This document shows, piece after piece, positions 36,531 through 50,421 of a DNA stretch of 62,050 bases. The notes below the pieces were generated by a model. It was given only the letters and a program-made list of their open reading frames with translations, was not told the DNA's origin and did no database searches. Origin of the DNA: Bigelowiella natans CCMP2755 (Eukaryota > Cercozoa > Chlorarachniophyceae); NCBI GenBank assembly GCA_000320545.1, contig ADNK01000977.1, positions 20,001 through 82,050 of the forward strand, read 5' to 3'. Every line of letters starts with the position of its first letter. Positions within the stretch are counted from its first letter, which is position 1. The position numbers were made by a program, and so were the translations under genes.

Positions 36531-37495
36531 AGTTATTGTGATGGTGCAGAACAATAGTAGTAGTAGTTGCAGTAGTGCCATAGCGTACTTATTTTAAAGT
36601 AGTTCTGGGGATGAAATGAAGAGCAATATAATAGGCTGTCTCCTTTATGTTTTTGGTTTCTCCTCCTCCTCCTGCTCCTGCAAATGATTATAACTATGTG
36701 CTGAAGTGTACAGAATGGGGACGTTCTTCCTCCCTCTGATTTTTACCGCATGAGTTGTAACTACATCCATAGAAATTATGGTCACTTAAAAAGACGTCGC
36801 AGTAAAGACGCCATTCGCCATAAGTCGAAATCAGAAAATGCCGTCATTCATGATCATTTTCCATATTCATTCATTCAAACTGTACTATGTTTTCTTTTCC
36901 CTTTTAAATATTGTCTAGTCCAAGTAAAAAGCACTTAAAGAAGTGCGCCACCAGTGAGAGCATATGTAAATTTCTTTGATACAGAAAACTACTGCGATTC
37001 ACAAGAAATCAAGCCCCATTAAGCTTTGTATAGTGTATATGATATTATGTATACATATGTAAATTTTAGAGCTTTGTAACTGCATAAATCGTGTCATCCA
37101 GACATCTTTCGTACAACAAATATCAGCAATTTTTGGTTTTAGATATATTCCAAATTAAATCTGCACAAGCAGGATGCCGCACTTGAAATATTAATGTAGA
37201 AGTATTGTAAAGAATTCTCCATTGAAGACAACTTTCAGATAACGACAGTGAAATAGAAGTAAATAAACTTCGATCATTATTCAGCTAGATGTATGTATTA
37301 TCAGATTCATTTGTATAGAGAAATTAAATAGTAACGCCATCATCCAGATCGAATTGTGTAACATGTTCCCATTTAATAAAAGCTACAGATCACGCAAAAA
37401 TGTATCCTGAAGATCGATGCCATGTCTAGCTAGATGTTGCGCGCAGAAGCACATGATTGTATGCAGGAACAAACCAACATAATCCTAGGTAGCTA

Positions 37496-37560
37496 GCGCT
37501 GTAATGTAGCCGCTCTATGCTAGCGCTGCTCTGCATAGCTACATCAGGAGCGACGATTGG
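37496..37560 (+). repeat. Dispersed intergenic repeat, copy C (left part)
   Basis: GCGCTGTA, TGTAGCCGCT, GCTGCTCTGCATAGCTACAT and CAGGA match copy A at 17864-17900 with a small insertion. The right-hand block TTCATTACATCCGTCTCA is absent, so this copy is truncated or more diverged. Confidence 0.6.
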
Positions 37561-37849
37561 AAGAGTGTAATCTTGCTTCAATACACTATCTAGTACAACA
37601 TCTGGCTCATAACTAGATAAATCAACAACTCTTTCTCAAAGAATGCATTGTGCATGTACATACGCAGTGAAGCAGCTCTAGCAGCTCTTACTTGCAGTCT
37701 AGCAGTTCATGTACACGCTAGCATGCCTGTCTAGCTGTGCTTTATTAGCGCTAGATTTGCAGATGGTGCCATGTCAGCGAATGAATACTATAGTCAGACT
37801 GAGCGCCACATACTAGCACATACATTGTAGCTCTTGGCCGCGTACATAG

Positions 37850-37927
37850 CTAGCTAGATAGGCTACGTACGTTTATATACGGCGTGGCATATTAGCTAGA
37901 TAGGCTACGTACGGCGTGGCACATTAG
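37850..37927 (+). repeat. Imperfect tandem duplication, about 35-40 bp unit
   Basis: The words TAGCTAGATAGGCTACGTACG and GGCGTGGCA...ATTAG occur twice in a row. The first copy has a small TTTATATAC insertion. It is too short to be a functional array. Confidence 0.7.
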
Positions 37928-38189
37928 ATCTCAGTGAACACGTATACAATACATATATCATTGCAGCGAAATGTCCCGATCTGCTAGCTATATCTTCTAA
38001 CCCATTTAAATAAATAATTGCTGTGATAATGATGATGATTTTTCCACTGTGTGCTATCTCTTGCCGCTCACAAATCTAGCAATTACTAGATTAATACACA
38101 TTATTAGTGAACCGCATTGCACACGCGCCGTAGCACTCTAGCATTACTGCCACATCCACACCACCACTATACTGGTGCCATATCTAGCG

Positions 38190-38229
<40 letters not shown>

Positions 38230-38323
38230 CATATACATATATAACATATATGTGTAATACAAAATATCTACCCCTCTTCATCATCCCCCAGCCATGCTCT
38301 AGATTGCGTCGTATCATGGCTTC

Positions 38324-38656
38324 TCAGAAGGAGGAAGTCTGCCCCGCTGGGATATTAGCTGCTGCGCCGGGAGGTGTTGTTTCCATAGTACTTTGCTGCT
38401 GTCGTAGAATATCCAAGGACGCGCCAGTGTTGTTATTAGCATCGAACCCCCCCCCTCCACCAATCGATGACGATTCCACCAATCCCTCGAAAATATTCTC
38501 CATTGCTGGCGGCTGCTGCTGTTGCTGTATTGACCCGGTGGCGAAGATGTCAACGACTGGAGACGATTGATCTTCAGGCAGGAAGTCATTGAAAGGGCTG
38601 CTGGTGGCGTCGTTCGTAGCAGCTCCCGTACTTGCTCCAGAGAACAGCGGCGCTTG

Positions 38657-38687
<31 letters not shown>

Positions 38688-41600
38688 AAGGCTCCGAACG
38701 GACTGCTGGCGTCAGGAGGACCGGCTGATGCTGCATTCAGGAAAGGGTTCTCCTGTATATATATCAGTGTGTGTTTATTACGAGACAAGAAATCTAGTTT
38801 TCGCTGTTAATTGAATGAATACATGTTATGGCTCTTACATCTTATCACCGAATTCTTCTTATTTCTACAGTTATCCGACGTTCAACTCTACTAATCTTTA
38901 GAAGACATTGCGAAATCCCCCCCCCCCCCCCCCTCCCCCTCTCTAGTCACTTCTTAATATTGGATTTAAAAATTTCGTCTCTCCATCCTTAACATCACAC
39001 TTACGAGCAACACAGATAAGAAAGACAAGTACGACGTCGTCTCAAGTATTCTATAGGTATTTTCGAGTAATCATAATCATAATCATAATCATAAATCGCA
39101 CCGTTGGTTGCTCCGCTAACGTTGGCGGCGCATGAATCGTAGGCCTGGTGTGCTTCTGGACTGCTGAGGATGAGGCCCCTCCTTTCGTATCCTCGTCTTT
39201 TCTGAAAGCGGTGATGACATGTTAACACAGAAGTCACGGCCCCGACTTTGGAAAGAGTCAAGGTCAATCAATCATCGGCGCTGCTGCCATACAAAACAAC
39301 CTCATGTCTGCGACAGTCTTCGTCAAATGGTCAATCTGAATTTATTCGGAGCATTGGTTAAGCAGCAAGAGCAACAACGGGAAATATGCAAATTAAGTAT
39401 TACATATAACAGTGCAAGCACAGAATGAATCTGTAAGAAACGCAACGTCTCCTCTCTCATATATTACCTTGTTAAGCAGGGCCACGCTCTCTCTTTGCAG
39501 AGTCAAGATCTGATCAGACAACCGATTAGAAAAGCGGGTCATCTTCGTTTCACGATGCAGCAAAACAAGCTGCTGTGCGCTGACCAAACCAACACACAAT
39601 CACTACTCCGCCCAGACTGACTGCAAAATACCCAACGATTATTGCCCCGTTTCGTCGCGCTGGAGATATAAAACCATAGCTGTTTTTTGCTCTCACGCCG
39701 CAGCTGAAGCATATCTCGAATACGTCTGGAACTACCCCCCCCCCCCCTCCCTCATCCTTTCTATTTTTTGCTTCGTTCTTCGTTTTAAACATAATCTCGG
39801 AAACCTGTTGTTCCGTGGACTCATTCCTACGCTGTAGCTGAATCATCATCGCTTGAAGTTGCTGCGATCATAAGCAGTATATTATCGGTCGGTCATCACA
39901 CAAGAGGGCAGGAGGGGCACGATTTTGAGCGCAATTCCGAGGGGGGGGGGAAACAAAGGGCGTTCTGATTTTCCCACGATTGTTTTGGCTCACGACACGA
40001 CGCACAGCAGCTAGAGACCGAAACAAAACAGTCCGATCCCCCCCCCCCCCCCCCCCTGGGTTGTAAACGACGTGTCGCAGGGCCAAATCCAGCTAAATAA
40101 TACTGAACGATGAAAATAGCTAATTCGAGGAAAGAAGTGTCACCGTATTCGTGCACTGTCCTTGATTGAGGCCCTTCGCTTCCAAAGCGCTTAATCGCTG
40201 GTCAAGAGAGACGCTTGATAACGCAACAAAGAACGACGAGTCAAGAACGATAAAAGTTTGATGATGACAACAATTGAACGATATCCTCGTCAATTAATAA
40301 CGACTCCGCTCCTCCCCCCCCCCCTCCTCCTCCTTCTATTCGTCCCTCAATAATTCTGCTGCAGTAACATCATCACCACTATCACCACCACCATCATCAT
40401 CATCATCATCATCATCTTCTTCTTCATCATCACCTATCTTTCTTGAGCGCAATTACTGCTTGGACCGTCTGAGTGGTAACCTTCTCCATCTTTGCTTTCC
40501 ACTGCTGCACTTGTTGCAGGGACGACGACGATGATGACGACGACGACGATGATGATGATGATGATGATGATGAGGACTGAATGATGATTACGGTCTAAAG
40601 ACGCTTACGCTCTCCTCCTCCTCCTCCTCCTCCTCCTCCTCCTCCTCTACTACTCTTCTTCATCATCATCGCCCTCTTCTGCTGCTGGTGCTGCTGCTGA
40701 TGGGCTGTATTGCTATATGACGCAGATGACGCTGCTGATGCTGCTGCTTGTGGTGGCGGTACTGCTGCAGACGCCATGGTTCTCCCGACCCCTTCTTCTG
40801 CGCCATCATTGACTTCATCGTTCAATCGCATGTGCGGATAGGAGGGTGTGTCCATGCCGCCCCCCTCCCCCTATTAACATGCAAAAATATGGAGAAACAG
40901 ATATGAAATGAGATTCTTTGGAAAGGGATTCGAGACCGAAGACGAATGAAACACTCAAGTGGCAGAGGTACAATCGATACGACACGGCGGGGGATCAACG
41001 TGATCCTCTCGTAGCGAGGCTGACGGAGGACCATCCCCCTCCCCACTAGTTTTTCTCCTCGGGTCATCATATAGATGTACGCTGCTCTCTTTTCTCGTTC
41101 GCATGACAAAAGCATGCTCATGTGTGCGTTTTGTGTCGCGGTGCACTCGGGGGGAGGCTGAGGTACCGATGATGATGATGATTTTAATCATATGATGCGT
41201 GTTTCTCTTTGCCACTTGACGGTTACACAATCATCATCATCATCATCATCGTCGCAGCAGTAGGGGCAGGGAAAACACATGATCATTATTGTTACATCGT
41301 CCGAATCGGCATCGCCTCCACCATCAGCAGGGCCGTCCTCCCCCACCCCCCCTGACTCTTCTTCTTCTTCCTCGTTTTCACTTGAATGCTCATCGTCGTC
41401 AGAAACAACCGGCTGCTGCTGAGTGGCGAGTAGCTGATAATCCATATCGTCGTTTATCACCGATTCCATTTGCAAAGTAGATCAATACGCATAGTATAAC
41501 ATCCCCATCATTGCATATATGCTGCTGGTCTCTATTTTCGAATATAATTCTTCAGTGAGAGGAAATGAGCAACCATTCCCCGTATCATCCTCCTCCCTTT

Positions 41601-42111
41601 TCTTCCTTCCTTCTCATCATTATCATCGTCACCACCACCACCACCACCACCACCACCACCACCACCATATGTATATCTACCGTTGCTGTTTCTTGTGCGT
41701 GCTGTGATCTGCTGTAGGAAGGGATGGATGGCACGGACGTATCAACAAAACACGCAACAATTAACCAATCGAAGTTCCACAACAACAACAACAACAACAA
41801 CAAGATGAACGGACAAAGCAGTAATATACTTACTAGCAACACAAAGGCATTTCGTAGAATGTATAGCCAACGACAACGACGTCAAACCTCGGCGCTGCTC
41901 GCATAGGGGATGTGCAGGCGAATCTTATCGTGAATGGCGATTTGTTGCCCTAACACCATCTCATCAGAATCATCATTTTCCCAGCAAGATTCTTCTCTAA
42001 TACTATTATTATCCTGATAGCAATACACGTTTATCTCATCAAAACACATGCATATATCATCCGTACCAGCGCCCGACGCAGTTGCGTCACGACATCCTGA
42101 GGGTTGACCAT
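38324..42111 (-). CDS. Coiled-coil protein with C-terminal NPF and Phe motifs, trafficking candidate
   Basis: The start MVNPQDVVTQLRRAL (42111) joins in phase to an exon ending IRLHIPYASSAE (about 42005-41908). Further exons read from acidic (SDDDEHSSENEEEEEE, about 41430), Gln-rich (HQQQHQQQKR, about 40850-40640) and coiled-coil segments: VQQWKAKMEKVTTQTVQAVI (about 40500), VSLDQRLSALEAKGL (40200), LQAMMIQLQRRNESTEQQ (39850) and RLSDQILTLQRESVALLNK (39530). The last exon, to 38324, carries ENPFLNA, SSPFGAF, SPFNDF, VDIFATG and ENIFEGL. NPF binds EH domains, and repeated acidic or Ser-flanked Phe motifs bind coat adaptors, so an endocytic or vesicle accessory role is plausible. No full-length family was recognised and several internal borders are approximate. 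Confidence 0.55.
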
Positions 42112-42220
42112 TAATGTAAGATTTCGTTGCGATAAAGCAGTGAATCAGTCTTCATCCGTCACGAGTCCGCAGAGCACGTGTTGTTCAATAGTATAGTACG
42201 TGTGTGCATGATGATGATGG

Positions 42221-42251
<31 letters not shown>

Positions 42252-42252
<1 letters not shown>

Positions 42253-42418
42253 CATCTGCTGCGACAGTGATATACGAGGAATGCACACGCGACCTGGTTG
42301 GACTGAACCCTCTTGTTTTCCACGCTGAATATCGTCCATCCAACCTTCGCAGCACAAACAACAGCAACAACAAATTGAGCTTGCATTCACCTCTCATTGT
42401 AGGGTAAAGACCTCTTTG

Positions 42419-42458
<40 letters not shown>

Positions 42459-42766
42459 TAGTAGTAGCAACCCCCCTCCCCTCTCTCCATCCCTCTCGCA
42501 GACATATTTGATTGTGATGTTTTGGGGGAGGGGGAGGGTACCTGAACCCCTTGTTGTGCGGCCTGACTATCGGCATTTACCCTAAGAGGGGGAGGGGTAT
42601 GGAGGTTTGAAAGATGAGAGAAGAAAACGATTATGTTCATAATTTGATTTAAGAATCATCACCCAACTACCCACTGCAGCAGCCTCACAGTTACTACTTC
42701 TATCTCCATGACTCAAAGACACAAATATTGATTTGATGTGCCTTTCTCTCTTCCACCAAATGATAG

Positions 42767-42799
<33 letters not shown>

Positions 42800-42855
42800 A
42801 AACATAGCGCCGACGATCTTCATCCCTCCCTCCCTCCCTCCCTCCCTCCCTCCCT

Positions 42856-42895
<40 letters not shown>

Positions 42896-43905
42896 GCACG
42901 CACACTCACTATGTCCACGTGCATGTACATTATTATCATCCCAAAAATCCTCCGCAAGTGCTAACCCCCATCACCGAGCGATGAATGCTATTAATACGTC
43001 TTACAATAATATTTTAAAGTTCTATCCCCTCCCCCTTCCTCACCGTGTGACTACAGGCCCTGCGGTCATCAAACCCAGAGGATTTCCTGGAAAGAACTTG
43101 ACGAGCTGATGATCCAGATAACAGAAACAACAAATCATCGTAATTATTAATGACTCAGAACCCTACAGGTGTGAGGAAGAAACAAAGGAGGCGATTTGTG
43201 TCTACTTAGCGTGGACGTCAATCATGTAGTGCGTGCACATGTCAAGAATGTGCAAAACTCGAAGACAGGTAGTAGTAGCAGTAGTAGTATGCACCTTAAA
43301 GTTGTGATTTAGCTGCTGCTGCTGCTGGTGGCGCATTGGGGTTGTTGTCGCCGTCCTTGTGACGCTGTTGGCCTTGCCACCAAAGGCGTCATCGAATCCG
43401 GAGAAATGCTGAAGGAGGGGGGAGGAGGAGGAGGAGGAGACGATGTTGAATGATAGATACTAGTAGCAGCATAATAAAAAGCACATCGTTTATGTGTTCT
43501 TCTTCGCGTGCCCACAAAAATAGTCCTTGTCTTCTTTACAGCAGTAAATTAAAAACCTTAGCAATTTGTCCAGGAGAGAGCTGCTGGTGCTGCTGCCTCC
43601 TCCTCGCCATGCTGCTGCTCTGCGGTTGCTGTTGTTGTGCTGCTTGCTGATTCCTCCTTGCTTTCGATTGTGGAGATGGACTTCTCGACCTTCCTCGTGC
43701 TTCATGCTGCTGCTGCTGCTGCTGCTGCAGTTGTGCTTTCTTCCTCTCACGCTAATCAATCAATATATTCGCAGCGGCAGCATATTTGAATAAGTAATCA
43801 CGTACACCACAGATCCAAAATGAAAAGTAACAGCGTTGTTATCCTTGTGCTCGCAGTCTTTCCTTTTTCAACTACTGCGCTTTCTTAAGTTTTGATAATA
43901 TTTGT

Positions 43906-43970
<65 letters not shown>

Positions 43971-44161
43971 TGAAGTCCTCTCCACCATTAAAGATACCAC
44001 CACCACCACCACCACCACCACCACCACCACTACCATCATAGTCATCATGATCATCATTAATGATAATAATATTACCTCTTGCTCACGCTTTATAATGACA
44101 GCTACTATCTGATCCACAGTTGCTCTGCCCTCCTTAACCATGGTCATCGCCCTTGTTGATG

Positions 44162-44194
<33 letters not shown>

Positions 44195-44518
44195 GTGGAG
44201 AGATCATAGTTGAGGAGATCATACACAGGAGAGTGGTGGTGGAGGGAGGAGAGGCTTGGTGATTTGTCACATGTAAGAGATTGCTGTTGTCTCTATGCGT
44301 GTATGTACTACTACCGTCAGCACCACCCACTGCTACTACTGCTATCACTGCACCTATCATCATCATCATCATCATCATCATAATCATCATGAACGTTCTT
44401 TCTTTGATTCATGCCTGTATGCGCTCTTTCTCGGTCATCTTAGCAATAGCCGCCTTCGTGGTCAGGAACGACGACCATCCACGCGGCGGATCAACCGTGA
44501 TGATGTGATGTGACATCG

Positions 44519-44560
<42 letters not shown>

Positions 44561-44815
44561 CGCAAGCACGCACGCACAACGATCAGGCATCATCATCACA
44601 ATAACAGCGGCGGAAGGAATCAGAATAAGCATGGGATCTGAACTCGAGTGCCCTTGCGTGTCGCGAAACGGTAAAACAACCATATCTACGTCGTCTTCCT
44701 CTCCACCACCACCACCCGGTATTAACCCCGGAATCAAGCCCATCATCTTGTACTACACTCATTATGTCTCTGGCGCTGTCACCACTCCCATCCCCTCCTC
44801 TCCTCCCCCCCTCCC

Positions 44816-44851
<36 letters not shown>

Positions 44852-45342
44852 GGATGATCATCATCACTTTATAAATCTCCGATTTCGTTTCTGGGATCTT
44901 TTTCGCTGAAGAAGAAGCGGAGGAGGGGGGGGGAGGGGAGGAGGGCGAGGAAGAGGCGTTGTTGTGCGACTGCTGGGATGATGACGACGATGATGCCGGT
45001 TTGCGTGCGCTTGGGCCCGTCAGATCGGAAGAGGAGGGGGGGGCGACACGAGCTGTGGATGTATCCATTATGTTATGAAGATGAGAACGTATTAGAGGAG
45101 TAACGCAGCGAGTGTATGGCCTTCAATGTACCGTCGAAGAATAAGAAATCACCGATCTCTTCTCTCGCTTTGCACATGAGGTGGGGTGTTGAAGAAATTG
45201 CACGCTCTAAGGCTCATCGTCGTCGTCGTTGTCGTCGTAGTTAAAATTGATGTTAATATGGTTGTTGTTGCTGTTGTTGCTGCTGTTTTGTCACGCACAT
45301 CTGCACACAAGCACCGCTGCGATATACTGCTGGTACTACTAT

Positions 45343-45378
<36 letters not shown>

Positions 45379-46221
45379 AACTACCAATTGCTGGTCCTTT
45401 TCTCATCGGCACCATCACGGGAGGGCTATGGCCGCCATCCTCATCATCGTGGAGGAAACCACCTGCATCTTTCGGGGATCTTGGAGAATAACAGCATTAC
45501 ACACAACACGCACGCAACAACAGGTTATCATCATCATCATCGTCGTGCCGAGGCCTACAAAATATGAAGCATGGAGAGAGATGATAAGGGAGAAGGAGCA
45601 GGTCGCATACACTCGTCTTCAAGCACTATTTTGTAGCACACCGCACGACAAAAATTCATCGATTTTTTCGCAGTGCCGTTTCACCAGACTGGTAACGATC
45701 ACGGAAACGCAGCATCCTTTGTGCGTTCTACATTGTGCTTCCTCCGAACCAACGAAGACAGTGCTGCATCGTTTTTGCTCCAGGCATAAAGATCATAGGC
45801 GCTTTGGAAGTTGTTTGATATGTACCTAGGGGATTGCTTCTCGATGTTTAAGTAACTGTCGTCGTCGTCGTCGTCGTCATCGTCGTCATCGTCCACTCTT
45901 GCCTCCTCCCTCATTTTGCTGTGAGCTTTATGATCCTCCTCATCGTCGTCATCATCATGATCCTCTAAGACTGCGAATGCGTCGCCATGAAAACTGTCCC
46001 TTTGGGTGGGGGGGGGGAGGGAGGAATGAAGGAAGGAATGAGGAAGAGTAGTAGCCGATGGTGTTTAGCATCAGCCATGCGAACGCCACATATGGTCTTT
46101 ATTATCAATTCACGTGGCAATTCTTCTTGGCGCGTGTAGGGAAAGTAACACGAATATGGTGACAATCAGCCTGATGTTGTTGTCGTGACCTATCCACAAA
46201 CACGTTCCCTATTCATCTCTC

Positions 46222-46266
<45 letters not shown>

Positions 46267-47102
46267 TACCCATCCTCCGATAGAAGATGCGTTCCTAATT
46301 GGGGAGGCAAAGAAGTGTATGGAAGTATTATGTGAGTGTTAACGCACGGCCCACGACTGATATATAAACAATTTAAGCAGAAGCTATCATCGATCATCAT
46401 CATCATCATTTCTGCTGCTGCTTCTGCCATTTTATCCTTAAATATGAATGATTTCCTCCCAGATAAAAGCGAGGAGGAGAACCTTTCTGCTTGCTTTTCG
46501 CGCCCTTTTTTGTGGAGCGGCTCGATTTTCTGTTGAATATCCCCATTATCGGGCCTCGCAGGCCTGACGATGTTTGATGATATGTGCAAAACAGCAATGG
46601 CGTGCATTGTTATGAACCAATATGTGCTGTTTTCGAAGATTGTTTTTTTCACGGAAAAGCGCAAACATTACACATTGCAGTGAAACTCTATTCTTCATGT
46701 GTTTCGCTTCCCATTGGCATTTCACTGTTGCGAGCATTTTTCCTCGATTCTTAACCATCACATCCAATAGGAATTATCATCTTTTTTATCACTGTTGTCC
46801 CCCCCTTACCTTTGCTGGCTGTTGATCGACTGGAAGCTGGCCTTTGGCCCTCTTTCACCCTTCCTTCTTCCTCCTCCCCCTCCTCGTCCTCTAGTAATCC
46901 CGATTGCCGCGAAGGGAACTGAGGAAGTATGTGTGATTGTTGCAATAACTACTGGTTTTCAAACCAGCCGAATAGTCGGAGCGCTTAAACAGTGATTTCC
47001 CGGCGTGTGTTTGGGGGGGGGGGGGGGGTGGAAATCGCCGTTGATTTTGTTTTGGTGGATGTTGCTTCATTTCTAATGCGTGCTGAGAAGCATATATAAA
47101 TA

Positions 47103-47148
<46 letters not shown>

Positions 47149-47867
47149 GAGAGATACATATCATTCTTGAACGCGACGAGGAGATATCGTCTCCATCAGA
47201 GCTTGGTTCTACTTCCAGAAAGATGATAATAATGTGAGATTTGCAAACCTTTGAGATTTTGGTTTCAGCGTCGTCGTCATCTTCAGGCCGACCTAACATC
47301 GGCTGCTGCTTCTTCTTTGCAACACGGATATCTGTTGGTTTCTGCCCGCTTTTATGCCACCGCTTAAACTCGTACTTTTCGCGAATAAACTCCCAACGAG
47401 CAGATCGATCGGAGCTCTCAGTGGGCTGTAACATAATCATTAGAGGGGAAAAGAAGAAATTATTCTTCAAAAATGGCTTCTTCCGACAACATGACGCAAA
47501 CACTTCACCTTAAGATGCTTCTCGAGAGCCAAATGAAACTCGTATACAGCATTCACCTTGGTGTTACCTGCGACAACACATACATTCAGACGTCTAATAT
47601 GTACCTCTGCCCCCCTGCTTCCAAACCAACGACGAACGGCGACAGGAGCGGAGGAGAGGAGGACAAAGAATTAAAAAACAGATGATCGGTGCTATTCACA
47701 TATTGGAGATATATTTTACCTCCCTGTTTTTTAAATTGAGAGGTCATCTGAGAAGGATGGTAAGGGGGGGTAAAGAGGAAGAAAAGAAAAATGGAGCAAT
47801 TACGCACTGGAGTGCTAATGCAGTTGGTGCACAGATGCTATTTTATTTATATTCTGGGACAAAACAC

Positions 47868-47930
<63 letters not shown>

Positions 47931-48484
47931 TGTGTGTGCACAACAAAAAAATTGGCTCCTATTCCCTCAAATTGAAGATTGGTAATGTCTTCTTTTTTTA
48001 ATTCTGCGCTATCGCTAAATCATGATTGTATAAATGCTTTGCTTGCCATACATCATTACTCCACGTGTCCATTGTCAGCGATCGGACTTTTGAGATGTGA
48101 ACGCCTGAGAGGGGGGGGGGAGAATGGAAGCAGTAGATGATATGTCACGGGTGAGGGGATGAAGGATAACGGGTGGAGGAGAGTGCAGAAGGCTATGAGA
48201 AAATGGTAGCCTGCAATGAGGATTACTTTTCATGCAACCATGCAAGAAATCGTCGACATATATATATATATATATATACCCAGATTTCGATGGCAGCCTG
48301 AGCAATCAAGGCACAGCAAGACGCCGAGGTTGTAGCTCGCCCTAGAAGAAAAAAAAGGTAATATTAGGAGATGTTCGTGGTAATAAAGGATGGCCATCAT
48401 CATTAAACGCAACCATTTCGGATTTTTCTTCCCGCAATCCGCACATTTTTGATTTCCCGGGAGCTTGTTGAGCTTTAAAGCCAT
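42252..48484 (-). CDS. ArfGAP protein with long disordered tail
   Basis: ArfGAPs trigger GTP hydrolysis on Arf GTPases during vesicle budding. Exons 48484-48414 and 48341-48280 give the zinc finger C-A-D-C-x16-C-x2-C: QKCADCGKKNPKWASYNLGV, then LLCLDCSGCHRNLG with the arginine finger. Exon 48104-48052 gives GVHISKVRSLTMDTW, 47567-47509 GNTKVNAVYEFHLALEKHLK, and 47425-47249 the domain end SARWEFIREKYEFKRW. About ten residues between WSND and GNTK lie in an exon I could not place. The tail exons (46918-46810, 46563-46483, 46294-46270, about 46003-45826, then to 42252) keep phase at most joins. They encode a Ser/Lys stretch, a poly-Asp run, a poly-Gln run (about 43710) and FSGFDDAFGG. The zinc finger resembles the SMAP group. 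The 3' extent is less sure. Confidence 0.75.
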
Positions 48485-49326
48485 TGAAGCCAATTTCGAA
48501 GCAGAGTCCTAAATCGAAGGCTCCGAGACTACTTGTGAACATAAATCATTATCGTTGTGCACATCCCTCCAATGCTCCAATTTTTCAACTGAGTCCTCAT
48601 AGTTATTACAATAATATCAATAGCATTGCCCTTTTCCCTCGGTGACAGTCATTCCTCTCTCTCTCTCTCTCTCTTCCGGATTAGCGAAGTTGTGTACACC
48701 TGGAAGATTCTTTCAAGGAGCGTTGCTCGCCTTGCTGGCTATGAGTAGAAAAACAGGCAGATTTCGCCCTTGAGACAGCCAATTTAGACTTGTCGTATTA
48801 TAAAGATCACCAATATTTTCAGTAAGTTCTAAAGTGTTCTGAAATTTCTTTTCTACGACATACCAATCCACGCCGAAAGGAGAGGAAACTCAGGAAGTTT
48901 TCAAACTCTCCTCGTTGATCAAGCTAAAAAGTCGACGGCAATTTTTCCCATGCGACAAGCCCTCGGTTTGTTATCTGTCCGTGATTTCTGCCACGGTGCT
49001 CGTGTGCTCCTGGCATTCGTAGATTTTTTAGAACGTAAAACTGCATGTAATTTCCCAGTGCGACAACCATGAATACCTGTCGTACGATGTTAGTTCAAAG
49101 CGGATGAATTCCCGAGAATTGTTCGGGTTATTAGTAACTTCCTGCCTCCCCTTGTCAGAGAAGCCCTACGAACGTCAGGGTCGAGGCCATGTGGCATAGG
49201 ACAGAGGGAAGGATATTCCACCAAGTCTGATGTCGATAATATAGTGAATGGAACTCGTGACTTATGAAGGGATGTAGCAGTATTCTGTGAATCCTCCCAA
49301 CTACAACCGTTGACAGAGAGAGGTGC
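48485..49326. promoter_or_regulatory. Divergent 5' region between ArfGAP and NHL-repeat genes
   Basis: These 840 bp separate two outward-facing starts. There is one short (CT)n tract near 48655-48675 and no exon I recognise. An upstream ArfGAP exon cannot be excluded because the ATG at 48484 leaves almost no N-terminal extension before the zinc finger. Confidence 0.4.
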
Positions 49327-50088
49327 ATGCCTCCATACATGCCGAGGTGGAGGAGGCGTCTTCGCCTAGTCGCCGTAGTGACACAGCTGCTTCTGCTTGC
49401 CTGCTATCACAAGTTCCAGTTGTTCCATAGGGAGCAGAATTTGCATAGTAGCATGGAACTTGCTGTCGCCCGTACGCCGCCAGAGAAACAGCATAAGGTA
49501 CGTCATCGTCGGCAAGGTCAATTCATGCCTCCTGGTGCTTAGTACAATGTATCTTATCATTTCCAGGTCGAGAAATGGGAGCCAACATATCGTCATCGTG
49601 GCAGTAAGATATTGCTCGCACAACTTCCATTCAGAAGCTCATCTGGGCTATTCATGCGACTCCGTGGGGGCGGGGGCAACAACGACGGAAAGACGCTGAG
49701 GCCATCATCATCACCGCCAGCTTTGAAACAAGATTTTACGAGCAATTCTTGTCAGAATGGCAAGGCCATAAGTCGAGAAGAATTAATCTCGGATAAGGAG
49801 AAGGAAGAGGTAAATACTTCTCCCTACTCCTCCCCATAAAAAGCTTCTCAGTCCTTAACTTACATTGCTGTACTCTCCCCTATTTTAGGAGGAGCTTTGG
49901 GCAGTGACGACGTTGGTTGGAGGAAATCCCCAACCAGACCATCTTGATGGACCATGCAGGTAGTGATGCTGGTGGTGGTATTAATACTTCTGTAGCAGTA
50001 TTTGCTGGTGAGTAGCAAATGAAGAAGAAGTGAATGAAGAAAAAAACAAAGAGCTCGCGACGACTCCTCTCTTGTTCTCACCATGCAA

Positions 50089-50146
<58 letters not shown>

Positions 50147-50376
50147 CGCATACACGCACGCACGCACACACACAGGCACATTTCTAACCCTTCTCCTCGT
50201 CCACAGCTCAGCGGCCTTCCGTAATCCTGAGGCAATTTGCTACGTCCCCCATTCAAGAACCCTCTTCGTTGCAGAGCCAAACAACTATAACGTGCGCGTA
50301 ATAGACCCCAATGGGAATGTGAATACGATGATCAATCCTTCGATTGATGTGCCCTTCAGTAGGGAATCCCGGTAGT

Positions 50377-50421
<45 letters not shown>

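Larger units (their letters stand above)
36531..38323. other. Long convergent spacer with dispersed repeat and a local tandem duplication
   Basis: It spans 1.8 kb between converging genes. 36540-37400 is AT-rich with no features. 37440-38000 is palindrome-rich and holds dispersed-repeat copy C and a short tandem duplication. A (TA)n array at about 38190-38215 precedes the end of the minus-strand gene. Confidence 0.55.
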
